Positions 16,092-27,000 of a stretch of DNA of 64,000 bases are shown one piece after another. The notes under the pieces were generated by a model. The model was not told the origin of the DNA. It was given only the letters and a program-made list of their open reading frames with translations, and did no database searches. Each line of letters starts with the position of its first letter. Position 1 is the first letter of the stretch. Source of the DNA: Ructibacterium gallinarum. Lineage in GTDB: Bacteria > Bacillota > Clostridia > Monoglobales > Monoglobaceae. Made by a program: the position numbers and the translations under genes. The stretch lies in the NCBI RefSeq assembly GCF_014982785.1, contig NZ_JADCKB010000007.1:1-64000 (forward strand). The letters run 5' to 3'.

Positions 16092-19057
16092 GCACCCTTT
16101 CTAAAGTTCTGAATGATGATTACATGAACTACATCACCATAATTTGAAGCCACCAGTATTTTGGAGCATTCCTTTCCTGCATCGGCATAGGTCACTACAT
16201 CTGACAAGCTTCCTATTCTAACCGTTACATCATTGTCTCTTAATTCTACCACATCAACACGGGTGTTGTCTAGTCTAATTACATCTGTAACAAAAACTCC
16301 TACATAACCTCCTTCCTCTTCGGCTCCTGCGGGAATTCCGTTGGGGTAATATTCAGGATAAACCGACATATCCTGCGTGGTCAGGGTAACGCTAACATCA
16401 TCTCGTGACAATGCGTAGCCAAGCATAACCCTTTGCTCCCTGCCGAACCAGTGAGCCGGCTGTGTATTTTGTCCTAAATTTCCATAAGGATTGCCATTGG
16501 GCAAAGAATACCCGCCGCCATAAGGTGATATTCCTTCATACATATGATTTTCGTTCGCGGCAATATCCACGTAACTGGATTTGATGTAATACTTTTCCGT
16601 ATTTCCCGGCAAATACCCCGGATGGCCGCCAGAAGGATTTTCTGCATCCGCATCATAGACCAAATAAATTTGCGCCACCTTTCCTCTGGCATCGGTGCCA
16701 TACCGAATGATATCACCTTTTGCAATTTGATAGGTTTTCCCAGATGCCTCTGCTACTGCTGGAGGCACCGCGTCAAAGGAACAGTCATCCCCTTCATACA
16801 GCTGGACTTCACTGCCCGCTTTATTCGCATAAAGTACGTTGCAAAGTTCTCCTTCTTCATTCAACGACTGCACCACATCTGTTACCACCGCCAACTTATC
16901 GCTATTATTTAACGGTTTGCTTCCCGATCCATAGTTTACAAGATATTGTGCCATTTTTGAATTCGGCACAGTAGTATAGCCTGTTACCTGATAGGTCATA
17001 TTATCCGAAAAGAACGAAGATGTCAATAGGGAAAACTCATCATCTGCCGCGTTTTTAAAGTCTTCCGGAATATTGAAAACACGAGTCGAATCATTAACAT
17101 TGATTCGATATCCAAAATTTTTTGTATAAGATTTATACATCATCATCTCTTTTTCCGCAGCAGTAATCTCATAAATTTTATACAGGCGCTGACCATTTGT
17201 GCCTTCTTCTAATGGCAGTACGATTCTACGGATTTCCTGATTGCTGTTTAATTCAAATTCCACAAATCCTGTCCGCTCCGCAAGCCATGCATCAATCTCT
17301 TCCCCTTTTAAGGTATACTCCCGGCCTTGTTCATCATTTAACGTGATACGGCTTGCTACATTATATTCATTCATCTCGCCTGCGGCAGTAAAAACTTTCA
17401 GCATCCATTCACCATCAAAACTATCTTTTTTTACCGAATTGACAACAAATCCATAAACAGTCCCTTGCGCCGCATTTCCAGATTCAACCCAAACAATTTT
17501 TTGATCCGTATCCAAAAACAAATTTACATTTTCACCCAAGTTTGCCGTTATTTTATTGCTTGCATTCAGATAGTCCTGTGTAAACGGATAAAATGTTCCA
17601 CTCACTGTCACGCCCGCTTCTCCTGATGCAGCAACGTATTCCACTGTTCCGCTGACTGCTGCGCCACAGAGGATGATCTCTACATCATACATACTGTCTG
17701 CAATCATCATTGCCATACTGGGTCCAAGGTCTTCTGTAGATGCCAGGGTTTTATCCTTGTTTTTAATACTTATGTGTTTACTGTGATCTTCTGGATTGAA
17801 ATAGATGGGTGATGAGGGATCCAGTTTATCATAAATAACTCCTTCATCCGTATTGACACTGCTGGCAAAAACGCCCCGGTAGTCTTTCATAACCACCAAA
17901 TTGGTGCCATTTTGCATGATCTTAATCCATCCTGAACTTAAGTCACGCATGGTATCGGTCAGCGTAGATACCGCCGTCCCATTATGGATAAACTGTGTTC
18001 CAGCCGCAATCGTTTGTGTTCGGGTCTTGCTATTTTCATTATAAGAAACAGTGTTTCCTTCAAAAGAATCAATTTCCTCTGCTGGAATAAAAACATAACG
18101 GTTAACATCAGACACCTCGGCGTAAACCAACGTATTTGGACCTCCGTTTTTATCCACATGATAATAAGCCTCTAATATACTCCCTATTTCGGTTCGGATT
18201 TCTTCCTGTGTGTCACTTACTTCTATAGTAATATTACCAATCTTTATCTGATTTTCAGCAATCTCACTTCTGCCTGAATAAGAAGTAACACCATTATCTG
18301 TCATCTCTCCCCGCACTTGCTCAATATTCAAGAAATCACTCATCAAAGTTTTCCCTGTTGGAGAAAATTGCGTAGACTCTGTTCCGATTTGATCTACCGC
18401 CTGTGTCTGCACGCTTAAACAGTTATAAATCAGCTGTGCAACCTGCCCTCTGGTCATACCGCTTTCCGCTAAAAGATCGATTCCGGTGGTAATATCCAGG
18501 CGGTTTGCTATGAGCAAATATCCAGCGGGATAGCCTCCGTTTACCTCGGCATTCACCTGATACCCCAACAGACAAAGCATGACTTTGACAGCTTCCTCTG
18601 GCAAAACAGGGCGATCAGGTTCAAACAAACCTTCTGTAGTCCCGATCATAATACGGTATTGCATAACTTTTTCAACCGCTGCATATGCCCAGTGCCCCGC
18701 CGGCAGATCTGCAAACAATGCGGATTGAGTTTCTGCGCCTTCCCCTGTTTGCGTTCCCTCAGGCAGAGGAGTCCCATGAAATTCATTTTCCCAAATTGCT
18801 GTGTTTACCGCCGTTTCTCCTATTTCATCCGTCGCCATCCCTAAAAAGGCCGCTATACATTGCGCAAATTCCGCACGAGTCAGAGCGCCCTCTGGCCGAA
18901 AGCTTCCATCCTCATATCCCTGCATAATACCAAGGCCTTTGATAATACGAACTGCTTTGGTTTCGGCCGAAGTTTCTATAGCCGCTTCCGTTTCCTCCGC
19001 AGCGACCGGAACTCCCAGCAAACACAGCACAATCAATAAGCAAATGATCCGTTTCAT
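16088..19057 (-). CDS. Large secreted protein with N-terminal SLH domains
   Basis: A 989-residue surface protein. A signal peptide (1-~20) is followed by three SLH modules: ~32-75 (IIKGLGIMQGYEDGSFRP), ~110-162 (HWAYAAVEKVMQYRIMIG) and ~165-215, which bind secondary cell-wall polymer. The remaining ~770 residues are beta-rich, with no catalytic motif or family I can name. It is co-transcribed with another SLH protein and glycan-degrading enzymes, so it may be an S-layer-type scaffold or glycan-binding surface protein. The start has a strong GGGGGAGG site. The stop overlaps the yesN start. Confidence 0.8.
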   Translation of the reverse strand: MKRIICLLIVLCLLGVPVAAEETEAAIETSAETKAVRIIKGLGIMQGYEDGSFRPEGALTRAEFAQCIAAFLGMATDEIGETAVNTAIWENEFHGTPLPEGTQTGEGAETQSALFADLPAGHWAYAAVEKVMQYRIMIGTTEGLFEPDRPVLPEEAVKVMLCLLGYQVNAEVNGGYPAGYLLIANRLDITTGIDLLAESGMTRGQVAQLIYNCLSVQTQAVDQIGTESTQFSPTGKTLMSDFLNIEQVRGEMTDNGVTSYSGRSEIAENQIKIGNITIEVSDTQEEIRTEIGSILEAYYHVDKNGGPNTLVYAEVSDVNRYVFIPAEEIDSFEGNTVSYNENSKTRTQTIAAGTQFIHNGTAVSTLTDTMRDLSSGWIKIMQNGTNLVVMKDYRGVFASSVNTDEGVIYDKLDPSSPIYFNPEDHSKHISIKNKDKTLASTEDLGPSMAMMIADSMYDVEIILCGAAVSGTVEYVAASGEAGVTVSGTFYPFTQDYLNASNKITANLGENVNLFLDTDQKIVWVESGNAAQGTVYGFVVNSVKKDSFDGEWMLKVFTAAGEMNEYNVASRITLNDEQGREYTLKGEEIDAWLAERTGFVEFELNSNQEIRRIVLPLEEGTNGQRLYKIYEITAAEKEMMMYKSYTKNFGYRINVNDSTRVFNIPEDFKNAADDEFSLLTSSFFSDNMTYQVTGYTTVPNSKMAQYLVNYGSGSKPLNNSDKLAVVTDVVQSLNEEGELCNVLYANKAGSEVQLYEGDDCSFDAVPPAVAEASGKTYQIAKGDIIRYGTDARGKVAQIYLVYDADAENPSGGHPGYLPGNTEKYYIKSSYVDIAANENHMYEGISPYGGGYSLPNGNPYGNLGQNTQPAHWFGREQRVMLGYALSRDDVSVTLTTQDMSVYPEYYPNGIPAGAEEEGGYVGVFVTDVIRLDNTRVDVVELRDNDVTVRIGSLSDVVTYADAGKECSKILVASNYGDVVHVIIIQNFRKGA

Positions 19058-19072
19058 AAAATTCCTCCCCCT

Positions 19073-20806
19073 TTACAACAGCGCCAGTACTCGACTTAGC
19101 AAAACAGCAGCTTCTGCACGGCTGCAAAAATCATTGGGCCGAAATGTCCCGTTATCATCCCCTTGTATTATGCCCGCTGCACTTAATTCCCTAACGGCTT
19201 CTTCGGCATAAGGAGCAATTTCTTCTGCATCTTGAAAGACGGGAGCATCACTCTCCGGTAAAGTAATCTGCAAAGTATCAAGTCCCCGTTTCAGCATCAC
19301 CATAACATCCTGCCGGGTAATATTTTCTCCTACTCCAAAACTTCCGTCCGGTTTTCCTTCTATAATTCCCATACTTTTTGCCGTTGTTAAATAAGTCGCG
19401 TACCATTGCACTGCATCAACATCAATAAACGAATGGTCAGCTGGCAGCAATTCTGCCTGAACCAAAAGTACAAACATTTTTACAAATTGCTCTCGCGTGG
19501 TTTGTCCCGCAGGTTCAAAGCGGCCGTCTCCCACACCATTAATAATCTTTTTAGCATACAACGCTTCTACTGCATCCTTTGCCCATTCATAGCCATTCAT
19601 ATCAGAAAAAATTTGTTGGGTAACATTATTCGAAGGGAGTAAATCATTATCCACACGAATGGGAGCACCGCTGCTTCCAAGGCTTCCCCCACCAGAATTT
19701 CCGCCGCCAGAACTTCCGCCGCCAGTATTTCCGCCTTGGCTAGTCTCCAATGCTTTGATGGCATCATCCATGGCCTTCTGCAATTCCTGAATATTGGCGC
19801 CAAAAGCAATTCTAGCCAATACCGTATCTACTTTATCCTGTTTCTGCTGACTTAACCCAAGATAGGTAGATATATTTAAACCGGCATAGGTACCATTTTC
19901 AGACAATAAACTGCGAATATGCCCCCAGCCTGGCTGTTTTGGATTGGATACCCCCTGCAAAATTACCATCTGGGCAAAGGTGCGGTAAAAATTGTCCAAA
20001 GTCTTCAAATTTCTGCCCATCATGGCTGCAATCACTGTTTTCTTTGCAGTTTCCGGCATATTTTCTGTATAATACTGATATACACTAATATTTTTTGCCG
20101 CATCCAGATCGGCAAGCCTTAATATTTCCGGATAAAGAAATTCCGTTCCAGACACAACCAGTTCAGATTTTTCTTCGTTGTACGCCTGCAACAATGCAAG
20201 TTTTTGTACTGTTTGCTGTAAAATTGCTTCACTTTCTACACAAGAAGGATTCACAGCATATTCTTCTATCAGTAACTGTGCAAGACCTGCATTGCTGACC
20301 GCATCAAATAATACGGAATGCAGCGCCAAAGCATCAGCTGCATTTTTTAATGCATCCTCCACCCCTTGTCCATTTTTCAATGCTGTCTGGAGCAGTGCCA
20401 GCGCAGTATTGATTTCGTCTTCTGACGCCACATACAAAGCGCCTATGTATTGCTGTCCATTACAATCAATATAATATTTCAAGTTACCGGATATAAATTG
20501 TGGATCCTTAATATCAATCCGAAAGGGCGGAAAAGAAAATTTGCCATCTGCATTACTGATGATTTGATCTATTTTCAGCAGTGCTTCAGGATCCGTTTCC
20601 ACATCGGCCGTATCTTTGCCGCACTGAAAAAGGCGCAGTAATACCTCTTGTCCCGCACTGGCAGAGTCCACAGTCCCTTCAATTATAATTTTCTCCGTTT
20701 GCATATCTACCCGCGCCTGCGTTATTTGAATACCGTTTTGCGTTGCCGAAACAGGCAGCAAACCTAGAAATAACATTAAGCAAAGCAATACCGCTGTTTT
20801 TCTCAT
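19073..20806 (-). CDS. Secreted protein with C-terminal triple SLH domain
   Basis: A 577-residue surface protein. A signal peptide (1-~21) is followed by a ~70-residue beta module (ITQARVDMQTEKIIIEGTV), a mainly helical region of ~250 residues, and a Gly/Ser linker near 360-384 (GGNTGGGSSGGGNSGGG). Three C-terminal SLH modules follow at ~402-450, ~465-510 and ~525-577 (GVGDGRFEPAGQTTREQF, GKPDGSFGVGENITRQD, GDDNGTFRPNDFCSRAEA). The anchor is C-terminal, opposite to its neighbour. Its ATG overlaps the stop of the upstream beta-helix gene (20806/20803). Substrate or partner is unknown. Confidence 0.8.
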   Translation of the reverse strand: MRKTAVLLCLMLFLGLLPVSATQNGIQITQARVDMQTEKIIIEGTVDSASAGQEVLLRLFQCGKDTADVETDPEALLKIDQIISNADGKFSFPPFRIDIKDPQFISGNLKYYIDCNGQQYIGALYVASEDEINTALALLQTALKNGQGVEDALKNAADALALHSVLFDAVSNAGLAQLLIEEYAVNPSCVESEAILQQTVQKLALLQAYNEEKSELVVSGTEFLYPEILRLADLDAAKNISVYQYYTENMPETAKKTVIAAMMGRNLKTLDNFYRTFAQMVILQGVSNPKQPGWGHIRSLLSENGTYAGLNISTYLGLSQQKQDKVDTVLARIAFGANIQELQKAMDDAIKALETSQGGNTGGGSSGGGNSGGGSLGSSGAPIRVDNDLLPSNNVTQQIFSDMNGYEWAKDAVEALYAKKIINGVGDGRFEPAGQTTREQFVKMFVLLVQAELLPADHSFIDVDAVQWYATYLTTAKSMGIIEGKPDGSFGVGENITRQDVMVMLKRGLDTLQITLPESDAPVFQDAEEIAPYAEEAVRELSAAGIIQGDDNGTFRPNDFCSRAEAAVLLSRVLALL

Positions 20807-23800
20807 TCCATCACACTTCCTTTCGGTAATTGGTCAACTCCTTCTACCATGATGTAACCATCTGCTGATGCACTACAGATACTAAATGCTCCGGCTTGAT
20901 AAATCGGATTGGTGGTATCCACCTCATTAAAGACGGTTTCACCATCACATTGCAAAATAATTCTCACCCCTTCACCGGTATTGACCGCTCCAAAGGCAAT
21001 ACTATGAGGTGTATTTTTCTTAAAGAAGGTGTTAGGTACAATTTTAATCATTTCTTCACTATTTCCATGAATAAAACGCTGTAATTCCACCTGATCATCT
21101 TTAATGACAACCAGGTACGCATCAGAAGGCAACGCAATATCATAAACAGCTGCCTCTGGGTGCGTTTGCCGCAGTCCCATTCCAACCCAACTTGAACTAT
21201 TGTCATAAGTTAGGGTGAAGCATAAAATTTCATAAGATTCCGGGTTGATCTCCTGATTTCCGGCCGCAGCATTGAGTCCTGTTAATTTTAAAGAAGTTTT
21301 AGAGCTCTCTATCGTTCCTTGGCTGCTTTTCCATGTTGGTGACGCCGCTAAAATATCTCCAAAATTTTTATAGCCAACATTACGGTCGCCATCAATTTTT
21401 AACAGCAGGGCATCTAATTGAGAAGCTTGCGCATCAATTTCTTCCTGTGTTGGATGCAAAAGCATACTCATCTTTCTTGCTTCATCCACCGCCTGCTCTA
21501 ATACTGCTTTGGTTCCGCTCCGATACTGCCCTGGTTCTTCTCCTTCCACAATTCGCGTAATCGTTTGTAATGCGGTCTGGAATAATTCGTTAAACTCTCT
21601 TTTATCTACCGGTTCATATAAATTGGTCGTAAACTGTAATGTTCCGCTGGAAGCAGGATATTCCCCCTGCATCTGCCGGCCATTTACCAATGCCGTCACC
21701 TGCCAATAATAGGTGGTCTGCTCAGGATCAAGCCCTTCTACCGTATAATAATTATAACGAGAATTAACATCAAGGACCACATCCTGCAATGCAGCGTCTT
21801 TTGCAACAACCAGCCTGTACCGGTCTGCACCGGTAGGATTTTCCCAGCGAAAGAAGTAACTTAAATTATTAATCTCATTTGCATTTGTTTTTGGTGCAAT
21901 CAAGCGAAAATCTATGCTTTCCGCCGGCGCAATTTCCGTTCTGTATGCATCCTGATATAAACCGATTTCTTCCATATTAATCTCCGAAAGTCCAGGGATT
22001 TTCTTTAGAATATCCGCTCCCTCTTGAATGGAATAATCCTGCGTCTCTGGATCTTTAAAAATGTCTCCGGTTTCCATTACTACGTTATTGGTAAATTTTC
22101 TTGCAAGTTCATAAAAGTACGGTAGAAGATTGGCCTCGCCAGATTGATAAATCAGGTTATCATATACCGCATTATTCGCAGGGTAATTCAGCATGGGATC
22201 GGTCAACACATTTTTAAGTTCCGGATATCTGGACAGCCACAAACTACTTTCCACTGGCCATTTCTTGGTTTTATTATAAGCCTCCCCTCCAGGTTTAGCC
22301 TGGGTGTATCCTGCAGTGCCAGGTTCTACAGCCCGCTGATCTAAATACATGGATTGGGCAGCATCAATGATAATATTATTATATACGGTCATATCCCTTC
22401 CACCGCCCAGCAACATGCCTCGCGCAACATGCTGAATCACGTTATGATGGATACTGGTCCCGCTGAACATATCATCCATATAAATGGCAACATCATCAAG
22501 ATATCCACTCTGTGTTCCTCGCGCAATCATGGAATAATCCAAATCATGAATATAGTTAAATGCCACCTCATTGCCCCGGCTTCCATAATCTCTCCCTGCA
22601 TAAATGGCCCCTGCATCAATGGTTTCTTTCAGCACATCATAAATTTCATTATATTGAATTTTGTGGTCATTTCCTTCAAACCAAATTGCCTGATGCGGGG
22701 AATCGTGCATTAAATTGTGCTGTACCGTATGTCCAGCTCCTCTGAGCGAAACAGCGCCAGAATATGTTTTTCGGCTGTTACTAAACTTATAAAAATGACA
22801 GTTTTCAATGGCATTATTGCTTGGTGTCAGGGTGTTGCGGTCACCCCCATCCATATTAATCGCATAATCTCCAATATAGAAAAAGTCACAGGACTGAATA
22901 TCAATTTCGTTGCCGATCACATCAATGGCTTCCTTTCCTATATTCTCAAAGGTACAACCCCAAAAAGAAATATGATCGCAATCTGACAAATTGACAGCCA
23001 CGCCCCGGGTCTTTTCAAACCGAATTCGTTCAAAACCCACATAGCTGAGTTCATTTGCATAAACCATGTCATCTGTCAAAACAGAAATATCCATCTTCAT
23101 CTGATTCGTAATTGGATAAGGCGGATAATAATAAAGAATAAGATTTTCACGGTCAATATAAAATTCACCGGGTGCATCGATTTCTTCTAACAGATTAAAC
23201 ACTGCAAACCGTTTCCCTGGTGCAATTCCAAAATTGGTAATACTGTCCCGGGTCACAATTGCATTATTATCTGTGACATAATCCATATAGAGCTGTTCAT
23301 ATGCCCAATCCCACATAAAATATCCTTCTATAATAGCATCCTTTGCCTGTTTCCAATTTTCTGCTCTGTAACCGCCCTGAAAAACAATGGGCTTCGCATT
23401 TGAAACAATACTTTCTGCCGTATACATCATATTTCCTGACTGGGAAACCTCCTCAATCAACGCATAACCTTCGTTTGGCCAGCGCGATAGAACCTGTTCC
23501 TGATTATCAAGATAAAGCTTGGCAATCCCAATTGTAGCATAATTGAATCCGGGTTGACGCATATATGCTTCAATATTGGAAATACCTTGCTGCTTTAAAT
23601 CAAGCTGTCCCACGCGATCCCGCACTTCAGGACGCAGCCGCACTCGGATTGCCGGATCCGTAACTGGAGTAAATGCAGAAGAATCTACCGGCTTGCTGCC
23701 AGTAAAGGATACCGTCTGCCCCGGCTCCGCCCGATAGATAATGGAAACTTTCTCGGTTCCGGAATCCTCCCGGGAAAATTTAACCGTTTGATGAAAGGAA

Positions 23801-24036
23801 TATTCTCCTTCTAAAAAACTGACAATAATACGTCCTTGTTTTATACTTCGTTTTATCTGCTGGACACGCTGACGAGCGCCATTTAAAGTAGCAAGTGGAT
23901 TTTCATAACTTCCGTCTCCTGCGTCAGAACCATTCGGTGATACATAAAGTATTACTTCCTCTTCCTGCGCCAACGTTGGGGGTGCCGCTGTCCATAGCAT
24001 GCAAAAACAAAGCAATACTACTGCTATTTTTTTCAT
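20803..24036 (-). CDS. Secreted GH141-like right-handed beta-helix protein with FN3-like and lectin-like modules
   Basis: A 1077-residue secreted protein. After a signal peptide (1-~23), the stretch LYVSPNGSDAGDGSYENPLA and then YRAEPGQTVSFTGS mark a GH141-type parallel beta-helix (to ~680) with many N-x-I/I-x-Y coils. Characterised GH141 members are alpha-L-fucosidases or xylanases, so action on a fucose- or xylose-bearing glycan is inferred. A fibronectin-III-like domain (~705-790), a short FIVAR-like helical segment (~800-860) and a C-terminal beta-sandwich (~880-1070) follow. A longer frame begins at 24099, but ATG 24036 has GAAGGAGG upstream and starts a clean signal peptide. Confidence 0.75.
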   Translation of the reverse strand: MKKIAVVLLCFCMLWTAAPPTLAQEEEVILYVSPNGSDAGDGSYENPLATLNGARQRVQQIKRSIKQGRIIVSFLEGEYSFHQTVKFSREDSGTEKVSIIYRAEPGQTVSFTGSKPVDSSAFTPVTDPAIRVRLRPEVRDRVGQLDLKQQGISNIEAYMRQPGFNYATIGIAKLYLDNQEQVLSRWPNEGYALIEEVSQSGNMMYTAESIVSNAKPIVFQGGYRAENWKQAKDAIIEGYFMWDWAYEQLYMDYVTDNNAIVTRDSITNFGIAPGKRFAVFNLLEEIDAPGEFYIDRENLILYYYPPYPITNQMKMDISVLTDDMVYANELSYVGFERIRFEKTRGVAVNLSDCDHISFWGCTFENIGKEAIDVIGNEIDIQSCDFFYIGDYAINMDGGDRNTLTPSNNAIENCHFYKFSNSRKTYSGAVSLRGAGHTVQHNLMHDSPHQAIWFEGNDHKIQYNEIYDVLKETIDAGAIYAGRDYGSRGNEVAFNYIHDLDYSMIARGTQSGYLDDVAIYMDDMFSGTSIHHNVIQHVARGMLLGGGRDMTVYNNIIIDAAQSMYLDQRAVEPGTAGYTQAKPGGEAYNKTKKWPVESSLWLSRYPELKNVLTDPMLNYPANNAVYDNLIYQSGEANLLPYFYELARKFTNNVVMETGDIFKDPETQDYSIQEGADILKKIPGLSEINMEEIGLYQDAYRTEIAPAESIDFRLIAPKTNANEINNLSYFFRWENPTGADRYRLVVAKDAALQDVVLDVNSRYNYYTVEGLDPEQTTYYWQVTALVNGRQMQGEYPASSGTLQFTTNLYEPVDKREFNELFQTALQTITRIVEGEEPGQYRSGTKAVLEQAVDEARKMSMLLHPTQEEIDAQASQLDALLLKIDGDRNVGYKNFGDILAASPTWKSSQGTIESSKTSLKLTGLNAAAGNQEINPESYEILCFTLTYDNSSSWVGMGLRQTHPEAAVYDIALPSDAYLVVIKDDQVELQRFIHGNSEEMIKIVPNTFFKKNTPHSIAFGAVNTGEGVRIILQCDGETVFNEVDTTNPIYQAGAFSICSASADGYIMVEGVDQLPKGSVME

Positions 24037-24070
24037 AATTGGCCTCCTTCTTTTACCTCCGTCCGGATTC

Positions 24071-27000
24071 TTACACAGAATCTTTTCGGCACGGCACACA
24101 AATCTGTGTTTCCGTCTCTCCGCACCATAGATATATTACAACAAAATCTGTACTTTTGTTTTGTTTCATTCTAGATACAAAACAAAAACTTCCGTCTTCT
24201 CCGGTTGTGGTTTGATCTATTTTTTGAAGCAACTCTGGCTGTAAAAGCGCATCGATCAAGGGTTCCCCCTGGGTAACACCCATCAGCACCTGCTTTCCTT
24301 GTGTTTTGGGAAGAATGGTTCCCGTTAGAGACAACATTCCGTTTTTAACTTCTGCTGTTTCAATATCCAACCATTCTCCCGCAGGAAGCAGCTGTTTTTC
24401 ATGTAAAGGGCACATATCTTCTGTCGACCATGCGCAAAATTCAATTCGTGTATTCTTTCCAGCCTGCTCCGGAACCACAAGATATTTTTCTATCTCCACA
24501 CCGCCCGGTGAAACAGTCTGCCTCCACTGCTGTCCACCTGTCATAACACCATTTTCCTTAAATACTGCTAGGAAAAGCACCTCATTGATTCCCTGAGGCA
24601 AGGTGTTTTGATATTCTGCCCGCAGCAAAACCTCTGTTCCCTGCAATCCGTCCAAAGAAGAAGCCGGCGTTCCAGCCTTGGTCACAAGCGTCATCTTTTG
24701 CGGAATAAAAACCGCTTGCTGCTGATGCAGCTTTTGTTGCTGTATCGGCATAATTTTATCCCAATACGCAACGCTTTCCGTATCCGTTGTTCCCATTGTC
24801 CCTTCATGAATATTTCCGTCTCCGGTAAAGGAGTAGGAAAACAATTTAGAGTAAAGCTTATTGTAGGAATATTTTTCTGCGTTTGGCGCCGCAAACGTAT
24901 TATTACGCAAAATATTTTCCCGGGGAATCCCTATATCATTATCTGCAGTGATCGGATTAACAGAAAAATCCTGAAACATATCTTTGAATTTACCCATCAA
25001 AACCGGATACTGTTCTCTCCACCGTTCTTCTGCTCCGCTCTGCGCAATGCGTTCAAAACTCGCCTTGGTATTGACATAAGTCTCTCCATTCGGCGGCGTA
25101 ATAGAAGCAACATGGGTAGCTTTACGCGTGATACTTGCCCGACAGTCAAACTGCATTCCCGTATCACAGTTTAAAAACACATTATCCTCTATCAGATTAT
25201 TCCATCCGCCTCCAAACAAGGCCGCAGAAGAACAGCCATCTACCACATTATTTTTAACAACTGCTCCGCTGGTCATGTCATCTAAATATATGGCATGCCT
25301 TCCGGAATCTTTTTCGTCAAAAGATTCTTTTGAAATATCATGAATATAATTACGAAGTATCTGATTTCCCTGTTTGGTATAATCCCGCGCACAGGTATAA
25401 ATCACACCTGCATCTGCGGTTTCCTGTAAGACATTATATATTTCGTTATTTTGAATCACAATTTGATTTCCTGCAAAATAAATTCCACTGTGGGGTGCAT
25501 CAAAGATACAGTTATTTTCCACTATTCCTCCATTACCCCGAATCACAATACCTCCCTCCACCGTTCGGAAGGTTTGATTATAGGATGAAATACGACAGCC
25601 TTGCACCAGATTCTCTGACATTTCCAAAGACACATTCTCATTTTTCCGGATGCCGCTTTCATCAAACTGCACTCCAGCGCCTCCTAATTGGTTCATGATA
25701 CAATCTTTTACCACAACATTTCTGCCGTCTAACACCCGGAGTCCATGGGTTCCTAAATTGCGGAAAGTACAGTTTTGAAATGTAATATATTCCGCTCCAT
25801 CCATTTCAACGCCATGTCTGTTATTTTCAAACCGCAGTCCTTCCAAAAAAACAAATTTAGTATTCGCGCTTACTTGCAATACAGGGTCTGCATTCACTGC
25901 AAGTTCTAAAGAATCCAATTTTCCATCTTTGGGATAGTAATAAATTTTTTGGTTATCAGGCTCTATATACCACTCTCCCGGGATATCCAGCTCCTCCAGC
26001 AAATTCATAGCAAACACTGGGTTATTGGGACGGATACCAAAATGAGTTTTTCCATCCAGTATAACGGTATTTTCGGATATACTGCTGACTGCCTTAGCCT
26101 GATATGCCCAAAAATAGCCCCAATATCCCGCAAACACCAAATTCTGTGCCTGTATCCAACGCTGCAAGCGAGTATCATCACAGGTAAATACATTGCTGTT
26201 TGCACAAATCCCCCAGCTTTTTTCCGGTTCTTCGGTTTGCCCAGTTGCCGGGTCAATGCCCGGCACCACCTCTCCAATCCGCATCCATCCTTCGTTTGGA
26301 TACCGTGCCAGCTGCTGCTGAACGCCGCTGGCATAAAGCTGATAATAATCTGTAGTTACCTGGGATTGATATCCCAAATTAGTTGGATATGGAACATAAG
26401 TTCCTAAAAGTCCGCTTATGTTTGCCTCATAGACCTTGCCCCTTGCCTTTTCCGGAATCCGCTCATCCTCAGACACAGTGAACGCTTCCGAAGATAAATG
26501 GACAGCTGAACTGATACTGACTGTATTGGCCTTTAATGCCCGAAATCGCACCGCGTGCTGTTTTGTACCGCTATCCTCAGAATGTAAGGAAAAGGCAGGA
26601 TAACTTCCGGGTTGAAAAAATATCGTCATATCCATACCGCATGCATTGACAGCTTCTTTCCATGACCGAGCCAGGGCGGCTGCGGCGTCCGGCGTCCGCA
26701 CCGGCGCAGAGGGATATCCCTCTGCGCCGTCATCTCCATCGGGAGAAAGATAAATGCCAAACATCCGAATGAGTACTTCCGGCTCAGCCGGCGCTAATCC
26801 AAACACTACCATTTTATATTCCGGCACTTCAATAATCGGATAATAAAGTCCATCCTTACCAAAAACCGATGCGGATACGAACCATCTGCCACCCATCTTA
26901 CTGGGGGCGGGAGCAGGAACAGCAGTCCCATCTATACTGATGCGTTCTGCAGTACCAGACAAGACATGCCCTTTTAAGATACACCGAAACCCATTCGTTT

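Noticed and set aside
24608-25174. A 188-codon plus-strand frame within the beta-helix gene
   Set aside because: Antisense to a clear 1057-residue secreted protein; composition is not protein-like and no start signal is visible.
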